64,000 nt of DNA from Thermocrinis sp. GTDB taxonomy: Bacteria; Aquificota; Aquificia; Aquificales; Aquificaceae. Both the position numbers and the translations under genes were made by a program. The stretch lies in assembly GCA_028276475.1 (NCBI GenBank), contig JAPYWH010000003.1, positions 1 through 64,000 of the forward strand, read 5' to 3'. Position 1 is the first letter of the stretch, and each line of letters starts with the position of its first letter. Under the pieces are notes generated by a model. That model searched no databases. It saw nothing but the letters and a program-made list of their open reading frames with translations, and was not told where the DNA came from. This document shows positions 60,571 to 64,000 of the stretch, piece by piece.

Positions 60571-61972
60571 GGATCGGCTTTCTGTTGGCTTCTGCTTCCT
60601 TTATTCTTCTGACCGGTGTCCTTTTTGGGCTGGTTTTTACCTCCTCCGGGTCCTGCTGGAGTATTTCCTTTATAGCGCTGGCAAAAGCCCTTAAGGTTCT
60701 TGGGCTCTCTGTTTCTGTGGGTTCAATCAGGAGTGCATCCTTGACCACGAGGGGGAAGTAGACGGTAGGTGCGTAAAAGCCTTTGTCCAAAAGGGCTTTA
60801 GCTAAGTCTGTGGGGCTTATGCCTGTTTTTTGCATAGAGAAGACAACTTCGTGCATTTTGGGTGAGCTTGGGTATGGGTCCCACAAAACATCCTTAAGAA
60901 GGCTGTATAAATACCTTGCGTTCAAAACTGCATGCTTTGATACTTTGTCTATATCCTTGCCGTAGGACAGGATGTATGCCAGAGCCCTAAGCATCACACC
61001 CACATGTCCGTAAAAGGTAAGCATCTTACCCACGCTTTTGGGAATGTCCCAATTGAGGTAATATCTTTGACCGTCAAACTCCACCTGTGGCACAGGTAGG
61101 TAGGGCTTTAACCTTTCTGAAACTCCCACGGGACCAGCACCCGGACCACCCCCTCCGTGGGGTGTGGAGAAGGTTTTATGGAGGTTAAAGTGCATAACAT
61201 CCACCCCCCAAGTAGCTGGCTTTGCCATACCGACTAAGGCGTTGAAGTTGGCACCGTCCATGTAAAGGAGCGCATCCCTTTGATGTAGGGCATCCGCAAG
61301 CCTTTTGACCTTTCTCTCAAATATGCCCAGGGTGTTTGGATTTGTTAGCATAAGCCCTGCGGTTCTGTGGTCAAGCTTTTTTATAAAGTCCTCCCAGTCT
61401 AACTCTCCGTTTGAGTCGCTTTTTACACTTGCCACCTCCAAACCGCATATGCTGGCAGAAGCTGGGTTTGTGCCATGGGCAGAGTCTGGCACCAATATTC
61501 TGTTTTTGTGGGTATTTCCTCTGTCTCGGTGATAGGCGGTTATGAGCAGTAAGCCAAGGAGCTCCCCCTGTGCACCGGCGGCGGGCTGAAGGCAAACCTC
61601 CGCAAAACCGCTAAGTTCTTTTAAAAGCTCCTTGAGTTCATACATAAGCTTGAGGGTGCCTTGGACACAATCCTCTGGAGCAAAGGGATGCACCTGTGTG
61701 AAGGCTTCTATCCTAGCCAGTTCTTCGTTGATCTTGGGGTTGTATTTCATGGTGCAGGAGCCAAGGGGCACCATGGTGGTATCTATGGCGTAATTTCTCT
61801 GGGAGAGCTTTGTGTAGTGTCGTATCAGGTCAAGCTCCGAGACCTCTGGAAAGTTAAGATTTTCCCTATAGTATTCACCGAGGTATTTGGCTGAATCTAC
61901 CGTCGGCACATCCAACTTGGGTAGCCTGTACCCTTTCCTTCCTTTCTCAGAAAGTTCAAATATCAACCCCAC
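60551..61972 (-). CDS. gcvPB: Glycine dehydrogenase (decarboxylating) subunit 2
   Basis: A 473-aa PLP-dependent subunit of the glycine cleavage P-protein in its split form. The PLP lysine is in HFNLHKTFSTPHGGGGPGAGP; other signatures are PLGSCTMKYNPK, HPFAPEDCVQGT and DSAHGTNPASASICG. The gcvPA partner is not in the window. In autotrophs it may run in the glycine synthesis direction (inference). Confidence 0.95.
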   Translation of the reverse strand: MGLIFELSEKGRKGYRLPKLDVPTVDSAKYLGEYYRENLNFPEVSELDLIRHYTKLSQRNYAIDTTMVPLGSCTMKYNPKINEELARIEAFTQVHPFAPEDCVQGTLKLMYELKELLKELSGFAEVCLQPAAGAQGELLGLLLITAYHRDRGNTHKNRILVPDSAHGTNPASASICGLEVASVKSDSNGELDWEDFIKKLDHRTAGLMLTNPNTLGIFERKVKRLADALHQRDALLYMDGANFNALVGMAKPATWGVDVMHFNLHKTFSTPHGGGGPGAGPVGVSERLKPYLPVPQVEFDGQRYYLNWDIPKSVGKMLTFYGHVGVMLRALAYILSYGKDIDKVSKHAVLNARYLYSLLKDVLWDPYPSSPKMHEVVFSMQKTGISPTDLAKALLDKGFYAPTVYFPLVVKDALLIEPTETESPRTLRAFASAIKEILQQDPEEVKTSPKRTPVRRIKEAEANRKPILKASLA

Positions 61973-61976
61973 CTTT

Positions 61977-62330
61977 CTACCTCTTTTGCGGTTCTTCCAG
62001 AGTTCGTGGCGATCTCTCCGTTAAAGGCTTACAGCTCACTGTGTTTATTATGAAGGTCTCTCCAGATGTCGTGTAGCATCCGTAGGCGTTGTATGGCACA
62101 CATTCATCAGTTTCCGCCACCACAAGCCTATTCCTCTGGGGTTCAAAGGTTATCCTGCACCTTCCACACACCTGAGGTCTAAGGCTCTCCTTCTTTAGCA
62201 AGCTCTCGCAGTTTTCTACGTTTTCTATAATCGTAGTGCGCAGGCTGTATTTATAAAGCCCTTCTTCGCCCGTTCTCACCGTTCCACAGGAGGCAGAAAG
62301 TATTAACAAAGCTAAGGGTAGCTTCTTCAT
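61977..62330 (-). CDS. Cysteine-rich putative lipoprotein, function unknown
   Basis: A 117-aa protein with a lipoprotein signal (MKKLPLALLILSASC) and six further cysteines, including QVCGRC, DECVPYNAYGC and TVSC, which could form disulfides in the periplasm. I do not recognise a family. It lies 4 bp from gcvPB but is probably led by its own promoter (TAAACT 9 nt before the ATG). Confidence 0.75.
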   Translation of the reverse strand: MKKLPLALLILSASCGTVRTGEEGLYKYSLRTTIIENVENCESLLKKESLRPQVCGRCRITFEPQRNRLVVAETDECVPYNAYGCYTTSGETFIINTVSCKPLTERSPRTLEEPQKR

Positions 62331-62371
62331 GGCTATAAAAGTTTAACAGAAAAGCGTTTAAAATTTTACGC
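62331..62371. promoter_or_regulatory. Divergent promoter between the lipoprotein gene and tyrS
   Basis: On the minus strand TAAACT (62345-62340) lies 9 nt before the lipoprotein ATG, the same hexamer and spacing as at amzA. On the plus strand TAAAAT (62359-62364) lies 7 nt before the tyrS ATG. No -35 is clear on either strand. Confidence 0.4.
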
Positions 62372-63556
62372 ATGCTCTCTCCCGAAGAACAGTTGGGCAT
62401 TATAAAAAGAGGTGTTGTTGAGATCATTGAAGAAGAAGAGCTTTTGAGAAAGCTGAAGGAGGGAAGACCCCTGAGGGTAAAGGCGGGCTTTGACCCAACC
62501 GCACCGGACCTGCATCTTGGTCATACGGTTCTGCTTCAAAAACTAAGGCAGTTCCAACAGCTTGGACACGAGGTCTATTTTGTGATCGGAGACTTTACCG
62601 CCATGATAGGGGACCCAACGGGCAGGAGCGAAACCAGACCTCCCCTCTCAAGGGAGGAGGTGTTGGAAAACGCCAAAACTTACGAGCATCAGGTTTTCAA
62701 AATCCTTGACCCAGAAAAAACTAACATAGTTTTCAACAGCACCTGGCTTTCTGGGCTTGGAACCGAGGGGATAATAAAGCTGGCAGGAAAATACACAGTG
62801 GCAAGGATGTTAGAAAGGGATGACTTTTCAAAGCGTTTTAAAGAAGGCGTCCCTATATACATCCATGAGTTTATATATCCCCTACTGCAGGGCTATGACT
62901 CAGTTTTTTTAAAGGCTGACGTGGAGCTCGGCGGCACAGACCAAAAGTTTAACCTTCTGGTGGGAAGGGACCTGCAGAGGGCTTTCGGACAGGAACCGCA
63001 AGTTTGCATAACCCTGCCACTGCTTGTAGGCTTAGACGGCGTAAGAAAAATGTCCAAATCTTATCAAAACTACGTAGCCATACAGGAAGAGCCAGAAAGT
63101 ATGTTTGGCAAGATCATGTCCATCTCAGACGACCTTATGTGGGACTACTACACCCTTTTAACCGACTACACAGAGGAGGAGATAGAGAACTTTAAGAAAA
63201 ACTTGCACCCAATGGATGCCAAAAAGAAGCTTGCCCACTTTATAGTAGAGCGTTTCCATGGCAAAGAGCAGGCGGACAAGGCTTTAGAGTTCTTTGTTAA
63301 AACCTTCTCCGAGAGAGAATTCCCTGAGGATGCCCCCATCATAGAGGTTCCTCATGGTCTTAAAAGGAGGGCTTACGAGCTTTTGTTTGAGCTTGGTATA
63401 GAGAGCTCCAAAAACTCCGCCCGAAGGGTGGTGGAAGGAGGAGGCTTAAGGATAAATGGCACAAAGGTGGAGGATCCAAACCAAGAGATAGAGATAAAAG
63501 GTGAGCTTCGCCTTCAGCTGGGTAAAAAGAGATTTTACAGGGTGGTGCCCAAATGA
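62372..63556 (+). CDS. tyrS: Tyrosyl-tRNA synthetase
   Basis: A 394-aa class I synthetase of the short bacterial type. HIGH-like motif HLGHTVLL, the region [35 protein letters not shown] as [11 protein letters not shown], and an S4-like C-terminal domain ([45 protein letters not shown]). It overlaps lpxD by 4 bp (ATGA). Confidence 0.96.
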   Translation: MLSPEEQLGIIKRGVVEIIEEEELLRKLKEGRPLRVKAGFDPTAPDLHLGHTVLLQKLRQFQQLGHEVYFVIGDFTAMIGDPTGRSETRPPLSREEVLENAKTYEHQVFKILDPEKTNIVFNSTWLSGLGTEGIIKLAGKYTVARMLERDDFSKRFKEGVPIYIHEFIYPLLQGYDSVFLKADVELGGTDQKFNLLVGRDLQRAFGQEPQVCITLPLLVGLDGVRKMSKSYQNYVAIQEEPESMFGKIMSISDDLMWDYYTLLTDYTEEEIENFKKNLHPMDAKKKLAHFIVERFHGKEQADKALEFFVKTFSEREFPEDAPIIEVPHGLKRRAYELLFELGIESSKNSARRVVEGGGLRINGTKVEDPNQEIEIKGELRLQLGKKRFYRVVPK

Positions 63557-64000
63557 GGTTTAACTCTAAGGATATTGCAGACTTGGTGGATGGTTTGCTT
63601 TTTGGTGAAAACTTAGAACTTGTAGGCGTGTCTTCTCTGGAGGACCCAAAGGAGAGAACTTTGATCTTTTGTCCTTCTGATAAGGATGCAGAGAGGGTAA
63701 AGGATGTAAAAGACGCCACCTTGGTGGTTCCAAAGCCAGTGGAACATCCAAGCTACATACTGGTAAAAGACACAAAGCTCGCCTTGGCTACTGTTCTGGA
63801 AAAGCTATATCCGGAGGAGCATCCCACGGGCATCTCCGAAAAAGCCCACGTGGAAAGCTCGGCGGTGTTGGGAGAGGATGTTTATGTGGGACCCTTTGCC
63901 TACATTGGAAAAAATGTGGTCCTTGAGAGAGGTGTAAAGGTTTATCCTTTCAGCTACATTGGAGACCACTCCTTTGTGGGAGAAAATACGGTTATCTTCA
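63553..64000 (+). CDS. lpxD: UDP-3-O-acylglucosamine N-acyltransferase LpxD (5' part)
   Basis: The frame starting ATG at 63553 runs off the window end after 149 codons and is absent from the ORF track. It encodes the LpxD N-terminal domain ([32 protein letters not shown], then [13 protein letters not shown]) and the beginning of the left-handed beta-helix hexapeptide repeats ([45 protein letters not shown]). LpxD adds the second acyl chain in lipid A synthesis, which agrees with lptD and the LapAB-like gene in this window. Confidence 0.92.
   Translation, partial: MRFNSKDIADLVDGLLFGENLELVGVSSLEDPKERTLIFCPSDKDAERVKDVKDATLVVPKPVEHPSYILVKDTKLALATVLEKLYPEEHPTGISEKAHVESSAVLGEDVYVGPFAYIGKNVVLERGVKVYPFSYIGDHSFVGENTVIF

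Overview
The window looks like a chromosome segment from a hyperthermophilic member of the Aquificales (Aquificaceae, Hydrogenobacter/Thermocrinis/Aquifex-like). This is inferred from gene content: an archaeal-type methionine adenosyltransferase beside an archaemetzincin protease, a split glycine dehydrogenase subunit (GcvPB), a dnaJ-hspR operon, LPS and flagellar genes, and very tight packing with many 4-bp stop/start overlaps. I cannot assign a species without a database search.

Layout. 0-8 kb: end of the methionine adenosyltransferase gene, archaemetzincin, homoserine dehydrogenase, ribulose-phosphate epimerase, LptD, class I ribonucleotide reductase large subunit and phosphoglycolate phosphatase. 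8.1-14.9 kb: one six-gene multidrug-efflux operon (lipoprotein adaptor, TolC, TetR, second TolC, EmrA, EmrB) behind a promoter that carries a likely TetR operator. 14.9-17.1 kb: radical SAM protein, tRNA-Gly, HU, RsmE and a broken membrane-sensor remnant. 17.1-25.7 kb: a long minus-strand run (phosphohexomutase, dienelactone hydrolase, CstA, RNase G, BamD, RsfS, a LapA-LapB fusion, FlgG). 25.7-31.7 kb: two tRNA-Arg genes, mnmE, rho, then dnaJ-hspR-khtT-khtU. 31.7-36.2 kb: Ppx/GppA, a CDF metal exporter with a suspected frameshift, and arsR-trxA-trxB-PilZ. 36.2-40.7 kb: panD-queD-rpsU, a small inverted-repeat element, an NlpC/P60 hydrolase, a CDP-alcohol phosphatidyltransferase, tRNA-Ser, Fur, pterin dehydratase, a methyltransferase and tRNA-Asp. 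40.5-44.2 kb: flagellar export genes fliL-O-P-Q-R-flhB. 44.3-47.6 kb: pmbA plus two unrecognised genes, one encoding a tandem receiver-like protein. 47.6-52 kb: an orphan peptide-binding protein, dxr, pabB and a macro-domain protein. 52-56 kb: flhA-flhF-flhG. 56-64 kb: a SPOUT RNA methyltransferase, mraY, aroK, a prenyl synthase, a decayed tnpB-like element, dnaN, gcvPB, a Cys-rich lipoprotein, tyrS and the start of lpxD.

Themes. Envelope building (LptD, BamD, LapAB, MraY, LpxD, phospholipid synthesis), flagellar assembly (FlgG, FliL-O-P-Q-R, FlhB/A/F/G) and redox/metal control (Fur, ArsR-Trx, CDF) dominate. Two genome-scale patterns stand out. First, many operon-leading genes have a -10-like hexamer only 6-11 nt before the start codon and no Shine-Dalgarno sequence, which suggests leaderless mRNAs. 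Second, almost every convergent gene pair overlaps at its 3' ends, leaving little room for intrinsic terminators.

The least explained items are the 45.6-47.6 kb gene pair, the 37.39-37.55 kb inverted-repeat element, the possible tnpB-derived element at 59 kb, the broken gene after flgG and the CDF frameshift. No CRISPR array, prophage or intact insertion sequence was seen.
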